Shown: piece by piece, positions 9,605-18,131 of the stretch | How the letters are laid out: each line of letters begins with the position of its first letter | Position numbering within the stretch: position 1 is the first letter of the stretch | DNA from: Paenibacillus sp. VTT E-133291 | Lineage (GTDB): Bacteria > Bacillota > Bacilli > Paenibacillales > Paenibacillaceae | Length of the DNA: 64,000 nucleotides | Assembly (NCBI RefSeq): GCF_002264395.1 | Contig: NZ_NFVA01000016.1 | Span: 1 to 64,000, forward strand | Direction: 5' to 3' | The notes under the pieces: model-generated | What the model was told of the DNA's origin: nothing | The model's input: the letters and a program-made list of their open reading frames with translations, nothing else | Database searches by the model: none | Translations under genes and position numbers: made by a program

Positions 9605-10311
9605 CTAGAAGGACCTCCTTTCTCCAATTTGTAGCCAACGCCCCATACCGTCTTCAAATATTGTGGTTTTCTCGGATTAGCTTCAATTTTTTCTCTAATT
9701 TTTCGAATGTGAACCATGAGCGTATTATTGCTTTCGAGAAATTGTTCTTTCCATACTTTAGCGTAAATTTGCTCCATGCTTAGTACTTGTCCCCTGTGAC
9801 GGGCGAGCAGCTCCAGAATTGCAAATTCTCTCGGAGTAAGTTTTACTGGCTGATCATCCACGCTAACTTCATGCGTAACCGAGTTAATAACCAAGCCATC
9901 AATGATGATTTCATCCTGTTTGGCACTTAGATCTAACATGTAATTCCGGGTTCTACGCAGCTGAGATTTAATGCGGGCGACAAGCTCCAACGGACTAAAA
10001 GGCTTCGTAACAAAATCATCCGCACCTACACTGAGTCCCGTGATTTTGTCTAGTTCCTGACCCTTAGCAGATAACATAATAATTGGAAATTTATGTGTTT
10101 CGCGAATTTTAATACAAGCCTCGATACCATCCATGTTGGGCATCATGATATCTAGAACCATTAGGTCTATAGTTTCATTGTTGATAATTTCAAGTGCTTC
10201 CAGCCCGTCACGAGCAGTGAACAGACGGTATCCCTCGTTCTCCAGATAGATCTGCATGAGTTTAATAATCTCTGCTTCGTCGTCAACCAAAAGTACTGTT
10301 GCGTTGTGCAT
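9601..10311 (-). CDS. OmpR/VanR-family response regulator
   Basis: A 236-residue regulator with a receiver domain (phosphoacceptor Asp in LMVLDIMMPNMDG, conserved Lys in TKPFSPLEL) and a C-terminal winged helix of OmpR type (LTPREFAILELLARH, TVWGVGYKLE). It is the first gene of a two-gene unit with the kinase that follows by 4-bp overlap. AAAGGA precedes the ATG by 9 bases. Its targets are not evident; the adjacent divergent genes are a 45-codon ORF and mscL. Confidence 0.92.
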   Translation of the reverse strand: MHNATVLLVDDEAEIIKLMQIYLENEGYRLFTARDGLEALEIINNETIDLMVLDIMMPNMDGIEACIKIRETHKFPIIMLSAKGQELDKITGLSVGADDFVTKPFSPLELVARIKSQLRRTRNYMLDLSAKQDEIIIDGLVINSVTHEVSVDDQPVKLTPREFAILELLARHRGQVLSMEQIYAKVWKEQFLESNNTLMVHIRKIREKIEANPRKPQYLKTVWGVGYKLEKGGPSS

Positions 10312-10359
10312 TACTCAGCGTCCTTTCTTGTAAAGCATCCTAAAATCCTAACTACAAGA

Positions 10360-10389
10360 AGTATACATTTCCGTAAAACATCCAGGCAA
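10360..10389 (-). promoter_or_regulatory. Candidate promoter of the two-component system
   Basis: On the minus strand TTGCCT (10384-10389) and TATACT (10360-10365) are spaced by 18 bp, and the -10 carries an extended TG. It lies about 50 bp before the response regulator start. Confidence 0.4.
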
Positions 10390-10478
10390 ATGGCAGATCA
10401 CCCGCTGAAAGACTAACAACGATCCAAGAGAAACTTAAAGCTAGAATATAGCCGCCTGCATAACAGAAATGCAGAAGC

Positions 10479-10514
10479 AAAAAAGTACTGATAGCTTGGG
10501 AAAGCTGTCGGTAC
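10479..10514 (-). terminator. Intrinsic terminator of the 45-codon minus-strand ORF
   Basis: Read on the minus strand, GTACCGACAGCTT pairs with AAGCTATCAGTAC through G-U wobbles and is followed directly by six T. It lies 18 bp past the stop of the small ORF and upstream of the two-component promoter. Confidence 0.75.
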
Positions 10515-10531
10515 AGGCCCAATTGCCCAAA

Positions 10532-10669
10532 TTACTCGCAGGACCATTCTAGGTTGTTATTTCCTTTAGCTTGCTCCCATCGAAGAGCCTCAATCCATGT
10601 TTTAATCTGTGCAGAAAGAACGAGCTGGGGCTTGGAATGCTTTTTTTTGAAAGTTGAAAAAGTTTCCAT
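10532..10669 (-). CDS. Small ORF of 45 codons, function unknown
   Basis: A short basic protein beginning METFSTFKKKHSKPQ and ending NNNLEWSCE, with an amphipathic middle (AQIKTWIEALRWEQ). AAAAGGAAG lies about 9 bases before the ATG, and a good intrinsic terminator follows 18 bp after the stop, so it looks like a complete transcription unit even though it is short. It fills most of the gap between the two-component system and mscL. I do not recognise the family. Alternatives are a small regulatory RNA or chance. Confidence 0.55.
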   Translation of the reverse strand: METFSTFKKKHSKPQLVLSAQIKTWIEALRWEQAKGNNNLEWSCE

Positions 10670-10776
10670 GTTAGGAATCTTCCTTTTTGTAGTTCGTAAT
10701 CCTTATTTAACATGAGATTTCTTAACAACGGTGGCAGGCAAAAGTAAAGGTAAACTTAATAGTTTCTTAACAAGTC

Positions 10777-10806
10777 TTAAGATTTGGGAAGCGGCTATGC
10801 TATAAT
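10777..10806 (+). promoter_or_regulatory. Candidate mscL promoter
   Basis: TATAAT at 10801-10806, with TTAAGA (10777-10782) 18 bp upstream as a moderate -35. It lies about 36 bp before the mscL start codon. Confidence 0.45.
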
Positions 10807-10842
10807 AATTTCAAATTCAATAGGTTGGAGGAGAATTGAAAG

Positions 10843-11247
10843 ATGTGGAAAGAGTTTAAAGCTTTTGCCCTGAAAGGAAATGTACTAGATTTAGCCATTG
10901 CTGTCGTTATCGGAGCAGCTTTTGGTAAGATTGTGACTTCATTAGTATCTGACATCATTACGCCAATTGTTGGCTTGATAACAGGTGGTATAGATCTGAA
11001 GGATCGGGCTCTAAGTGTTATGGTTATGCATAATGAACTGATTATTCCTTATGGGCAATTTTTGCAGGCGGTCGTTGATTTCTTTATTATTTCCTTCTCA
11101 ATCTTTATGGTGATTAAACTGGCTAATAAATTCCAGCGCAAAGAAGCCGTTAAAGTTGAAGTGGTGGAGACGCCAGCACCCGCAGAAGATATCGTGTTGC
11201 TAACGGAAATTCGTGATCTATTGAAACAACAAGAACGTGGTTTGTAA
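10843..11247 (+). CDS. mscL: Large-conductance mechanosensitive channel MscL
   Basis: A 134-residue homopentameric membrane channel that opens under high membrane tension and protects against hypo-osmotic shock. The N-terminal amphipathic helix MWKEFKAFALKGNVLDLAIAV, the pore helix VIGAAFGKIV, the second membrane helix (about 68-92) and a C-terminal helical bundle region (LLTEIRDLLKQQ) are all present and the length is normal. GGAGGAG precedes the ATG by 9 bases. Monocistronic, with its own promoter-like element and terminator. Confidence 0.97.
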   Translation: MWKEFKAFALKGNVLDLAIAVVIGAAFGKIVTSLVSDIITPIVGLITGGIDLKDRALSVMVMHNELIIPYGQFLQAVVDFFIISFSIFMVIKLANKFQRKEAVKVEVVETPAPAEDIVLLTEIRDLLKQQERGL

Positions 11248-11258
11248 TTGAAAAGGAA

Positions 11259-11296
11259 AAGAAGCGCCTGGAGATAAAGTCCTGGCGCTTCTTTGT
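11259..11296 (+). terminator. Intrinsic terminator after mscL
   Basis: AAGAAGCGCC / GGCGCTTCTT stem followed by T-rich sequence, 12 bp past the stop. Confidence 0.85.
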
Positions 11297-11570
11297 TTTC
11301 TTCTTTTTATGAAATTATGGAATGGATTATAACTGTACCTCCGTTGGCTTTCTATAGCCCAATAAAAATGGATGGATGTGTAAGAGAGAGACGAATTCTT
11401 ATAAAAGTTTGTTAATATAAAACCATATCGTTTCTTCTTGTAATCACCATACCTCTCAGAATCAAGTTACAAATTTTAAGTAAATATATAAAACGCACTT
11501 GCATTTCGAAGGTGTAAGTGATAATTTTGTTAGTAAGGAAAACTTGAACCTCAATTAAATAAAGGATCAA
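11297..11570. other. Intergenic region before the FMN leader; no gene seen
   Basis: AT-rich sequence with no supported ORF. A near-palindrome CACTTGCA / TGTAAGTG (11497-11521) overlaps the candidate promoter described separately. Confidence 0.6.
11499..11527 (+). promoter_or_regulatory. Candidate promoter of the riboflavin operon
   Basis: TTGCAT (11499-11504) and TAATTT (11522-11527) at 17-bp spacing, about 45 bp before the FMN aptamer. The -10 is weak, but position fits. Confidence 0.35.
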
Positions 11571-11738
11571 TCCTTCAGGGCAGGGTGTAATTCCCTACCG
11601 GCGGTGATGTTGTTGTAGAGTGCTTATTTCTTAAGTTTATCTACCACACTTAGTCCGCTACCCGGCTCGCGTTGTTGACGCGAACGGTGGACCCGGTGAA
11701 ATTCCGGGACCGACAGTATAGTCTGGATGGAAGAAGGA
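11571..11738 (+). ncRNA. FMN riboswitch (RFN element)
   Basis: The conserved RFN sequence is plain: TCCTTCAGGGCAGGGTG, TTCCCTACCGGCGGT, then TAGTCCGCTACCCG, the GGTGAAATTCCGGGACCGACAG block and GTCTGGATGG closing on GAAGGA, which pairs with TCCTTC at the 5' end. One variable arm (about 11608-11660) is enlarged. FMN binding should repress the downstream ribD-ribE-ribBA-ribH genes through the terminator at 11873-11920. Confidence 0.97.
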
Positions 11739-11793
11739 GAGGTTAACCGCTTGTCTGTTTTAGACAGGTGGACTGCAGTGTTTTCATTTATTA

Positions 11794-11840
11794 TGTGCGA
11801 TATTTCACAATTACCGTCGTTTGACGGTTATTTACGCACA
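11794..11840 (+). promoter_or_regulatory. Extra hairpin in the FMN leader
   Basis: Nested inverted repeats TGTGCG (11794-11799) / CGCACA (11835-11840) and ACCGTC (11813-11818) / GACGGT (11823-11828) lie between aptamer and terminator. This may be part of the expression platform or a spacer. No coding function is supported. Confidence 0.5.
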
Positions 11841-11872
11841 CTTTTATTTGGACTGCCGCTAAACTCTCGCAT

Positions 11873-11920
11873 AACCCATCTTTACTCCTCCTGGAGAATG
11901 AGATGGGTTTTTCTGTTTTT
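11873..11920 (+). terminator. Riboswitch terminator upstream of ribD
   Basis: AACCCATCT (11873-11881) / AGATGGGTT (11901-11909) with a pairing inner part (ctcctcc/ggag) followed by TTTTCTGTTTTT. It sits 39 bp before ribD and is the likely OFF structure of the FMN riboswitch. Confidence 0.85.
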
Positions 11921-11958
11921 ATGCATCAGATAGACAGTAAGTGGATAGGAGGAACGAG

Positions 11959-13059
11959 ATGGACAACATGAATGACGAGTTTTATATGTCGCTAGCGCTG
12001 GATATGGCAGAACGGGCCCAAGGACAGACCGGAATTAACCCAGTTGTTGGCTGCGTGGTTGTAAAAAATGGAGCGATGATTGGGCTTGGAACTCATTTGC
12101 AGCGCGGAACGGGTCATGCTGAGGTGCATGCCTTGAACATGGCGGCTGGTCAAGCTCAAGGCAGCACTGCCTATGTAACACTCGAACCGTGTAGCCACTA
12201 TGGTAAGACCCCGCCCTGCAGCCAAAGGCTGATCGACGAGGGAGTAGCCAGAGTGGTAGTCGCTTGTGAAGACCCTAACCCTCAGGTGGCGGGTCGTGGG
12301 GTTCAAATGCTGCGTGAAGCTGGTATTGAAGTAGAGGTAGGGTTGCTGCGTGATCGTGCGTTGCGGCTGAATGAGCGGTTTATCAAATATATTTTGACAA
12401 AACAGCCGTTTGTTACACTCAAGAGTGCCAGTACGCTGGATGGTAACCTAGCTACCAAATCTGGTGACAGTAAATGGATTTCGAATGGAGAAGCGCGGGA
12501 GATCGTACATACACTGCGGCATCGGCATCAGGGAATTATGGTCGGTGTGAACACAGTCATTGCAGATAATCCTTCACTGACCACAAGAACGGAAGTGCCG
12601 GGCATTAGCCCGATACGGATTGTAATTGATTCTGGACTACGTATTCCATTGGATTCAGCAGTTGTAAGTGACGGTCTAGCGCCTACTATCATCGTGACAA
12701 CTGAAGCTGCAGATGCTGAAAAGAAAGCAGCGCTTCTTCAAGCAGGTGTGCAAATCATTGTTAGCGGAGCAGGACCACGCGTGGATTTGAAGGCTGCTAT
12801 GGTAACGCTCGGTGAAATGGAAATCGGATCGATTTTACTTGAAGGCGGAGGTACGTTAAATGGAGCGATGCTGGAGAGTGGGCTAGTTGATCGAGTGATT
12901 CTCTTTTTCGCTCCAAAGATTGTTGGCGGTGGTGCTGAAGCGAAAGGGACGTTTGTATTTCCAGGTGCAGAGTTAATGAAGGATGCGATTTCTCTGGAGG
13001 GATTGGAAGTAAAAGTGCTCGGAGATAATGTATGTATCAGCGGTACTCCGGAACGCTAA
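11959..13059 (+). CDS. ribD: Bifunctional diaminohydroxyphosphoribosylaminopyrimidine deaminase / uracil reductase
   Basis: First gene of the riboflavin operon: deaminates and then reduces the GTP cyclohydrolase II product. The deaminase domain is N-terminal (zinc ligands His53 and the Cys pair in PCSHYGKTPPC, Cys78 and Cys87; catalytic Glu55 in HAEVHA). The reductase domain follows from about residue 145 (TLKSASTLDGNLAT, GGGTLNGAMLE). At 366 residues it has the usual length. ATG 11959 is chosen because AGGAGG lies 6 bases upstream; an upstream GTG at 11941 has no binding site. Controlled by the FMN riboswitch. Confidence 0.96.
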   Translation: MDNMNDEFYMSLALDMAERAQGQTGINPVVGCVVVKNGAMIGLGTHLQRGTGHAEVHALNMAAGQAQGSTAYVTLEPCSHYGKTPPCSQRLIDEGVARVVVACEDPNPQVAGRGVQMLREAGIEVEVGLLRDRALRLNERFIKYILTKQPFVTLKSASTLDGNLATKSGDSKWISNGEAREIVHTLRHRHQGIMVGVNTVIADNPSLTTRTEVPGISPIRIVIDSGLRIPLDSAVVSDGLAPTIIVTTEAADAEKKAALLQAGVQIIVSGAGPRVDLKAAMVTLGEMEIGSILLEGGGTLNGAMLESGLVDRVILFFAPKIVGGGAEAKGTFVFPGAELMKDAISLEGLEVKVLGDNVCISGTPER

Positions 13060-13160
13060 AGTGAATGGTTACAAAACTTAATCGTGTGCTTCCAGAGCAA
13101 TTTTTGTTCGGAGAGATAGCGGAGAAGTGTTACTCACATAAAACTCCTAGGAGGGAAAGC

Positions 13161-13829
13161 ATGTTCACTGGATTAGTCGAAGAAGTTGGCACTCTGAGAA
13201 GTGTCTCCGCCGGTGGAGAAATGATGGTGCTGAACATTGCCGCTTCCGTCATCATGGATGATTTGAAGATTGGTGATAGCGTATCGGTTAATGGCGTCTG
13301 TCTTACAGCGACAACTTTAGGCGAGAACTATTTTACTGTGGATGTCATGCCTCAGACCTATCGAAACAGTAATCTGAAGGAGCTACGTCCTGGCAGTAGG
13401 ATGAATCTGGAGCGAGCAATGGCTGCCGGTGGTCGGTTTGGAGGTCATATTGTTCAGGGACATGTAGATGGCACTGCTGTCATCAAAAGCGTAAAGCGTG
13501 ATCAGAATGCAGTAGTCTATGAGATTGCGCCGGATCGAAAATCGCTGTTTAAATATATCATCCCTAAAGGGTCGATCACGATTGATGGCATTAGCTTAAC
13601 AGTAGTAAAGACGACAGCTTCATCGTTTACTGTATCCATTATTCCGCATACGCTAGGGGAAACTGTGCTAACTTATAAGCGGGCAGGGGATAGTGTAAAT
13701 ATTGAGTGTGATGTCCTGGGCAAATATGTAGATCATCTTCTGCATTATGGCTCTGCTGCACAGGATGAAGAAAATGATAGCAGCTCCGGGATTAGTCGTG
13801 ATTTCTTGGCGGCAAACGGATTTGTATAA
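13161..13829 (+). CDS. ribE: Riboflavin synthase alpha subunit
   Basis: Dismutates two 6,7-dimethyl-8-ribityllumazine molecules to riboflavin. The 222-residue protein begins MFTGLVEEVGTL and holds two lumazine-binding repeats (GGHIVQGHVDG in the first half; SITIDGISLTV and IPHTLGETVL in the second). The frame is open back to 13065, but ATG 13161 has AGGAGGGA 5 bases before it and gives the family N terminus. It follows ribD by about 100 bp in the same operon. The last ~20 residues (QDEENDSSSGIS...) are a variable tail. Confidence 0.96.
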   Translation: MFTGLVEEVGTLRSVSAGGEMMVLNIAASVIMDDLKIGDSVSVNGVCLTATTLGENYFTVDVMPQTYRNSNLKELRPGSRMNLERAMAAGGRFGGHIVQGHVDGTAVIKSVKRDQNAVVYEIAPDRKSLFKYIIPKGSITIDGISLTVVKTTASSFTVSIIPHTLGETVLTYKRAGDSVNIECDVLGKYVDHLLHYGSAAQDEENDSSSGISRDFLAANGFV

Positions 13830-13891
13830 ATAATGAGTAAGCTTACGAAGATGGAAATAACCCTTCGTAAAGCTATTAGGAGGATAGGATC

Positions 13892-15145
13892 ATGAGCGAA
13901 CAATCGAAGAAGGATAGTGTCTTGGATCCGATTGAAGAAGCGATATATGATTTAATGCGCGGCAAAGTCATCATCGTCGTGGATGATGAAGATCGTGAGA
14001 ATGAAGGGGATTTTATAGCTCTTGCTGAACGGGCGACACCAGAAGTCATCAATTTTATGATCACTGAGGGACGTGGTTTGGTCTGTATGCCAATTACCGC
14101 TGAACGTGCGGAAGAGCTTGAACTACAGGCTATGGTCAGTCACAATACAGATAATCACGGCACAGCCTTTACTGTATCCGTTGACCATATAGATACAACT
14201 ACTGGTATATCAGCGGGGGAAAGATCCTTGACTGTAAAGGCCATGATTGACCCTAAAGCGAAGCCGTCTGATTTCCGTAGACCTGGCCATATGTTCCCGC
14301 TGATTGCGAAAAAAGGCGGCGTACTGCGCCGTTCCGGACATACAGAGGCTGCTGTTGATTTAGCCCGTATGTGTGGTGCATATCCGGCCAGTGTGATTTG
14401 TGAAATCATCAAGGAAGATGGCACGATGGCCCGGTTGCCTGATCTGGTTGAAATTGCGAAGAAGCATGATCTGAAGTTGATCAGTATCAAGGATCTCATT
14501 CACTATCGTAATGAAAAGGAACAGCTCGTGAATCGTGAGGTATCCGTGCGTCTGCCTACCGATTTCGGTGAGTTTCAGACCATTGCGTATACGAATGAAG
14601 TGGATGATAAAGAACATGTAGCTTTGGTGAAGGGCGATATTTCTGGTGATGAGCCCGTGTTAGTACGAGTACATTCCGAATGCTTGACGGGTGACGTATT
14701 CCACTCCCATCGCTGCGATTGTGGTCCCCAGTTTGAAGCAGCGCTTCGACAGATCGAAGCTGCTGGTAGAGGCGTATTGCTCTATATGCGCCAAGAAGGC
14801 AGAGGCATCGGTCTTATTAATAAGCTTAAAGCTTATAAGCTTCAAGAAGAAGGACTCGATACTGTAGATGCCAATCTAAAGCTTGGTTTTCCAGCAGATT
14901 TACGTGATTACGGGATCGGTGCACAGATTCTGAAGGATTTAGGGATAAGCCAAATTCGTCTCTTAACCAACAACCCGCGTAAGATCAAAGGGCTGGAGGG
15001 CTATGGACTGGAAGTTGTTGAGCGTGTGCCAATACAAATGCCGGAAAATAAAGATAACACCAATTATCTCCATACAAAGCAGGCGAAGCTTGGACATTTG
15101 CTGTCTTTTGACGACATTGAACAAAATGAGGATTCCAAAGTATAA
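13892..15145 (+). CDS. ribBA: Bifunctional 3,4-dihydroxy-2-butanone 4-phosphate synthase / GTP cyclohydrolase II
   Basis: Supplies both precursors of riboflavin. Residues ~12-210 are the DHBP synthase domain ([11 protein letters not shown] acidic metal site, [14 protein letters not shown]). Residues ~215-410 are GTP cyclohydrolase II with the zinc cysteines in [18 protein letters not shown] and the catalytic RQEGRGIGL. At 417 residues it is a full-length fusion as in B. subtilis RibBA. AGGAGGA precedes the ATG. Third gene of the operon, 62 bp after ribE. Confidence 0.97.
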   Translation: MSEQSKKDSVLDPIEEAIYDLMRGKVIIVVDDEDRENEGDFIALAERATPEVINFMITEGRGLVCMPITAERAEELELQAMVSHNTDNHGTAFTVSVDHIDTTTGISAGERSLTVKAMIDPKAKPSDFRRPGHMFPLIAKKGGVLRRSGHTEAAVDLARMCGAYPASVICEIIKEDGTMARLPDLVEIAKKHDLKLISIKDLIHYRNEKEQLVNREVSVRLPTDFGEFQTIAYTNEVDDKEHVALVKGDISGDEPVLVRVHSECLTGDVFHSHRCDCGPQFEAALRQIEAAGRGVLLYMRQEGRGIGLINKLKAYKLQEEGLDTVDANLKLGFPADLRDYGIGAQILKDLGISQIRLLTNNPRKIKGLEGYGLEVVERVPIQMPENKDNTNYLHTKQAKLGHLLSFDDIEQNEDSKV

Positions 15146-15181
15146 TCACACACAATAAAAAACGAAGGGTAGATGAATGAT

Positions 15182-15649
15182 ATGCCGAAATATTTAGAAG
15201 GACATTTAGTTTCCGAAGGCTTAAAATACGGAGTTGTAGTAGGACGTTTTAATGAATTTATTACCAGTAAGCTATTATCCGGTGCACTAGATGCCTTTAA
15301 GCGCCATGGTGTTGGTGATGATGAGGTGGATGTAGCTTGGGTTCCAGGTGTGTTTGAAATTCCGTTGATCGCTCAAAAAATGGCGGAAAGCGGTAAATAC
15401 GACGCTGTAATCACTTTAGGAACCGTTATTCGTGGGTCTACAACGCATTATGATTATGTATGTAATGAAGTCGCTAAAGGGGTAGCGGCTATTAATCTTA
15501 AAACCGGCGTACCGACAATTTTTGGCGTAGTTACTACTGAAAATATTGAACAGGCCATTGAGCGTTCAGGAACCAAAGCAGGAAATAAAGGCTGGGATGC
15601 TGCGACTGCTGCGATTGAAATGGCGAATCTTAACAAACTGTTTAAGTAA
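15182..15649 (+). CDS. ribH: 6,7-dimethyl-8-ribityllumazine synthase
   Basis: Forms the lumazine substrate of riboflavin synthase, usually as a 60-subunit capsid around it. The 155-residue protein has [40 protein letters not shown] with the catalytic His, and [20 protein letters not shown]. Two in-frame ATG codons compete: 15173 is only 3 bases from GAAGGG, 15182 is 12 bases away and gives the common MPKYLEGHL start; 15182 is used here. Last gene of the riboflavin operon. Confidence 0.96.
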   Translation: MPKYLEGHLVSEGLKYGVVVGRFNEFITSKLLSGALDAFKRHGVGDDEVDVAWVPGVFEIPLIAQKMAESGKYDAVITLGTVIRGSTTHYDYVCNEVAKGVAAINLKTGVPTIFGVVTTENIEQAIERSGTKAGNKGWDAATAAIEMANLNKLFK

Positions 15650-15730
15650 GACAGCTATTGACGAATCAGTCGAATTCGTGCTTATTTATAGTATAAGAAG
15701 AAAGCATGGATTATAGAGCCCTTTCTACTT

Positions 15731-15769
15731 GTGTAGCGTCCATTTGGGCGCTGCACTTTACTTTTTTTT
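15731..15769 (+). terminator. Intrinsic terminator immediately before the scpA ribosome binding site
   Basis: GTGTAGCG (15731-15738) / CGCTGCAC (15749-15756) stem with a T-rich tail TTTACTTTTTTTT. It is 82 bp past ribH and its tail ends 3 bases before the scpA Shine-Dalgarno GGGAGG (15773-15778). It may end the riboflavin operon or act as an attenuator in the scpA leader. Confidence 0.75.
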
Positions 15770-15785
15770 GGCGGGAGGATGCTTC

Positions 15786-16577
15786 GTGACTGTATTGTAC
15801 AAGCTGGAAACGTTTGAAGGTCCGCTGGATCTGCTATTGCATTTAATTGATAAGGCGGAAATCGACATCCAGGACATTCCGGTCGCCGAGATCACCGAAC
15901 AGTATATGGAGTACCTGCGAAGTATGCAGGAGCTTGAACTGGATATTACGAGTGAATTTCTCGTGATGGCCGCAACCCTATTATCTATAAAGAGCAAGCT
16001 ATTGCTGCCCAAACCACCGGTCATTGAGATCGATGATTTTGAATATTACGAAGAAGATGAATTTGATCCACGAACTGAACTCGTTCAGCGACTGATTGAG
16101 TATCGTAAATTCAAGAGTATTGCTGTTCATTTAATGGATATGGAGAGCGAGCGGAGCTTGATTTTTACGAAGGAGCCGGAGGATCTGGGGCCATTTGTGC
16201 CAGAAGAGATTGACCATACGCTAAAAGGATTACATACATCCGACCTTATAGCTGCTTTCCGTAAAGCATTAAGTAAGGCGGCAAGAAGGTCATCTTACCA
16301 GCGGATCACCCGGGACGAAATATCGGTAAAAGATCGTATACGTGATGTATCGGATGCGCTGCAGCGCAGAGGAAAGGGCGGAAGGCTCCACTTCTCAGCA
16401 CTGCTGCACGATGAAATGGCGCGACACGAGATCGTAGTTACTTTTCTTGCGATTCTGGAACTGATGAAAATGAAGGCGATATTGTGCTACCAAGAGAAAT
16501 TGTTTGATGACATCGTAATGGAGTGGAGAGGAGGAGAACACTTCAATGGATTACAAAACGCTGAAATCGATTATTGA
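15786..16577 (+). CDS. scpA: Segregation and condensation protein A (kleisin)
   Basis: Kleisin subunit of the SMC-ScpAB condensin complex; bridges the SMC heads and binds ScpB. The 263-residue protein has the family N terminus YKLETFEGPLDLLLHLI, the SIKSKLLLP segment, a central acidic stretch and a C-terminal winged helix (VTFLAILELMKM). The start is GTG 15786, 7 bases after GGGAGG; the longer frame upstream runs through the terminator and is rejected. It overlaps scpB by 32 bp, so translation of the two is coupled. Confidence 0.95.
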   Translation: MTVLYKLETFEGPLDLLLHLIDKAEIDIQDIPVAEITEQYMEYLRSMQELELDITSEFLVMAATLLSIKSKLLLPKPPVIEIDDFEYYEEDEFDPRTELVQRLIEYRKFKSIAVHLMDMESERSLIFTKEPEDLGPFVPEEIDHTLKGLHTSDLIAAFRKALSKAARRSSYQRITRDEISVKDRIRDVSDALQRRGKGGRLHFSALLHDEMARHEIVVTFLAILELMKMKAILCYQEKLFDDIVMEWRGGEHFNGLQNAEIDY

Positions 16578-17148
16578 GGGCCTGTTGTTTCTATCAGGTG
16601 ATGAAGGGATCTCTGTGCGGCAAGTTGCCGAAATTACGGAGCAGCGTCCAGAGCTAGCGGCTGGAGCATTAGAAGAACTCAAAGAGGATTATGTAACACA
16701 GGAACGGGGGCTGCAGGTAGTCCAAATTGCTGGGAATTATCGGCTGGCAACCTTGCCTGAGCACGCCCATTATTTTGAGCGTTTGGCTTATTCCCCTTCC
16801 AGATCAACGCTGTCTCAGGCTGCATTAGAGACATTGGCGATCGTGGCCTATCGTCAGCCGATTACACGGGTGGAGATCGAAGAGATTCGAGGCGTGAAAT
16901 CGGAACGTGCCATTCATACGCTGAATAATAAGGATTTGATTCATGAGGTAGGTCGTGCGGAAGCCATAGGGCGCCCAATCTTGTATGGGACGACGAAATC
17001 ATTCTTGGAGAGCTTTGGTCTCGCAAGTCTGAATGAGCTGCCTGAACCATCAAACTTCGAATCCACTGATAATTTGGAAGAGGAGACACAGCTATTGTTC
17101 AATAAGCTGGATACCCAAATGTCGTTTGAGGATATTGAGCAATCATAG
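16546..17148 (+). CDS. scpB: Segregation and condensation protein B
   Basis: Dimeric tandem winged-helix partner of ScpA in the condensin complex. The 200-residue protein shows the family pattern IIEGLLFLSGDEGIS, LATLPEHA, SQAALETLAIVAYRQPITRVEIEEIRG and GRPILYGTT. GGAGAGGAGGAG precedes the ATG, which lies inside the end of scpA. A strong terminator follows. Confidence 0.96.
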   Translation: MDYKTLKSIIEGLLFLSGDEGISVRQVAEITEQRPELAAGALEELKEDYVTQERGLQVVQIAGNYRLATLPEHAHYFERLAYSPSRSTLSQAALETLAIVAYRQPITRVEIEEIRGVKSERAIHTLNNKDLIHEVGRAEAIGRPILYGTTKSFLESFGLASLNELPEPSNFESTDNLEEETQLLFNKLDTQMSFEDIEQS

Positions 17149-17182
17149 CTTTTTTTGTTATTCCGCAATGATTTGTATTGCT

Positions 17183-17231
17183 GGGACAGCCCATAAACCA
17201 TTGATATGGTTTATGGGCTGTCCCTATTTTT
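17183..17231 (+). terminator. Strong intrinsic terminator after scpB
   Basis: An 18-bp perfect stem GGGACAGCCCATAAACCA / TGGTTTATGGGCTGTCCC around a 6-base loop, followed by TATTTTTA. Confidence 0.92.
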
Positions 17232-17333
17232 ATGAAGGGCCACATTTTTTAATCAAACCCCGAATTTTTTCCAGCATAAATTGCCATACTAAACCAAAGG
17301 TTCCCATAATTAAGGTTTCTTGGAGGTAAATAC

Positions 17334-18047
17334 GTGACATTATGGCTTGGAATTCCCCTCGGATTGCTGGTAGTGGCAATGATTCTGCTTTTGTCTTCAT
17401 CTATTGATTTCCGCATCCGGTGCTATAAACATGACAAAAATGATCTGCTCGAGTTAGATGTTAAAACTCTTTTTGGTCTGATCAAACTCCACTATGAGCT
17501 GCCCCGATTGGTCTTTAAGGGATTGGAGCAAGGCGTGATTGGGAAGTTTAAAGAAACGGGTACGGCAACAACAGGTGTCGATACTGTAAAGGAAGAGCAT
17601 TTCGATAAAGAGAGAGTAGAACACTGGCGGGAAAATATACAGCTAGCAGTGAGATCTACACGTGGATTGAAGAAGTGGTTTAAGGAAACCGTATCTCATG
17701 TCAAAATATCAAAGCTTGACTGGTCCACGGACTTCTCACTAGGTGATGCAGCAGACACAGCCATAGCATCAGGAGCCGCCTGGGGATTGAAATGGAGCAT
17801 CGTAGGGTTTATTTCGCAGAGGGTTAAATTGAAACATAATCCACGAGTGTTTGTGAAGCCTGTTTTTCAGGATGAGCCAAGTTTTTCAATGGAGTTGGTA
17901 TGTGAGGGGAAAATGTCCGTTTCCTATACCTTATACGCATTATTGCGGCTACTTCTACGTGTCTTGCGAGTGTCGGGGGGAATCGGTAAGTGGAGAAAGT
18001 TACTAAAACGGATGCGAAGGGAACCTCACGGGCAAAGTTTAGAATGA
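17334..18047 (+). CDS. DUF2953 membrane-anchored protein (YtfI-like)
   Basis: A 237-residue protein with one N-terminal membrane helix (LGIPLGLLVVAMILLLSSSI) and a DUF2953 C-terminal part containing KLDWSTDFSLGDAADTAIASGAAWG. B. subtilis YtfI has the same build and lies next to the gerW relative ytfJ, as here. Function unknown; a role in sporulation is inferred from context only. GTG start with TGGAGG 7 bases upstream. Confidence 0.85.
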   Translation: MTLWLGIPLGLLVVAMILLLSSSIDFRIRCYKHDKNDLLELDVKTLFGLIKLHYELPRLVFKGLEQGVIGKFKETGTATTGVDTVKEEHFDKERVEHWRENIQLAVRSTRGLKKWFKETVSHVKISKLDWSTDFSLGDAADTAIASGAAWGLKWSIVGFISQRVKLKHNPRVFVKPVFQDEPSFSMELVCEGKMSVSYTLYALLRLLLRVLRVSGGIGKWRKLLKRMRREPHGQSLE

Positions 18048-18131
18048 AAGTTACATACAAATGTGTGGAAGTGGGGATGATAAGCGCTGTAGAAGCAAGA
18101 GTAATCGTACTCAATCAAAGGAGGAAACAAT

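Noticed and set aside
11727..11933. A 68-codon open frame downstream of the FMN aptamer
   Set aside because: It starts inside the 3' strand of the aptamer and runs through the nested hairpin and terminator; composition is dictated by these structures and no ribosome binding site precedes it.
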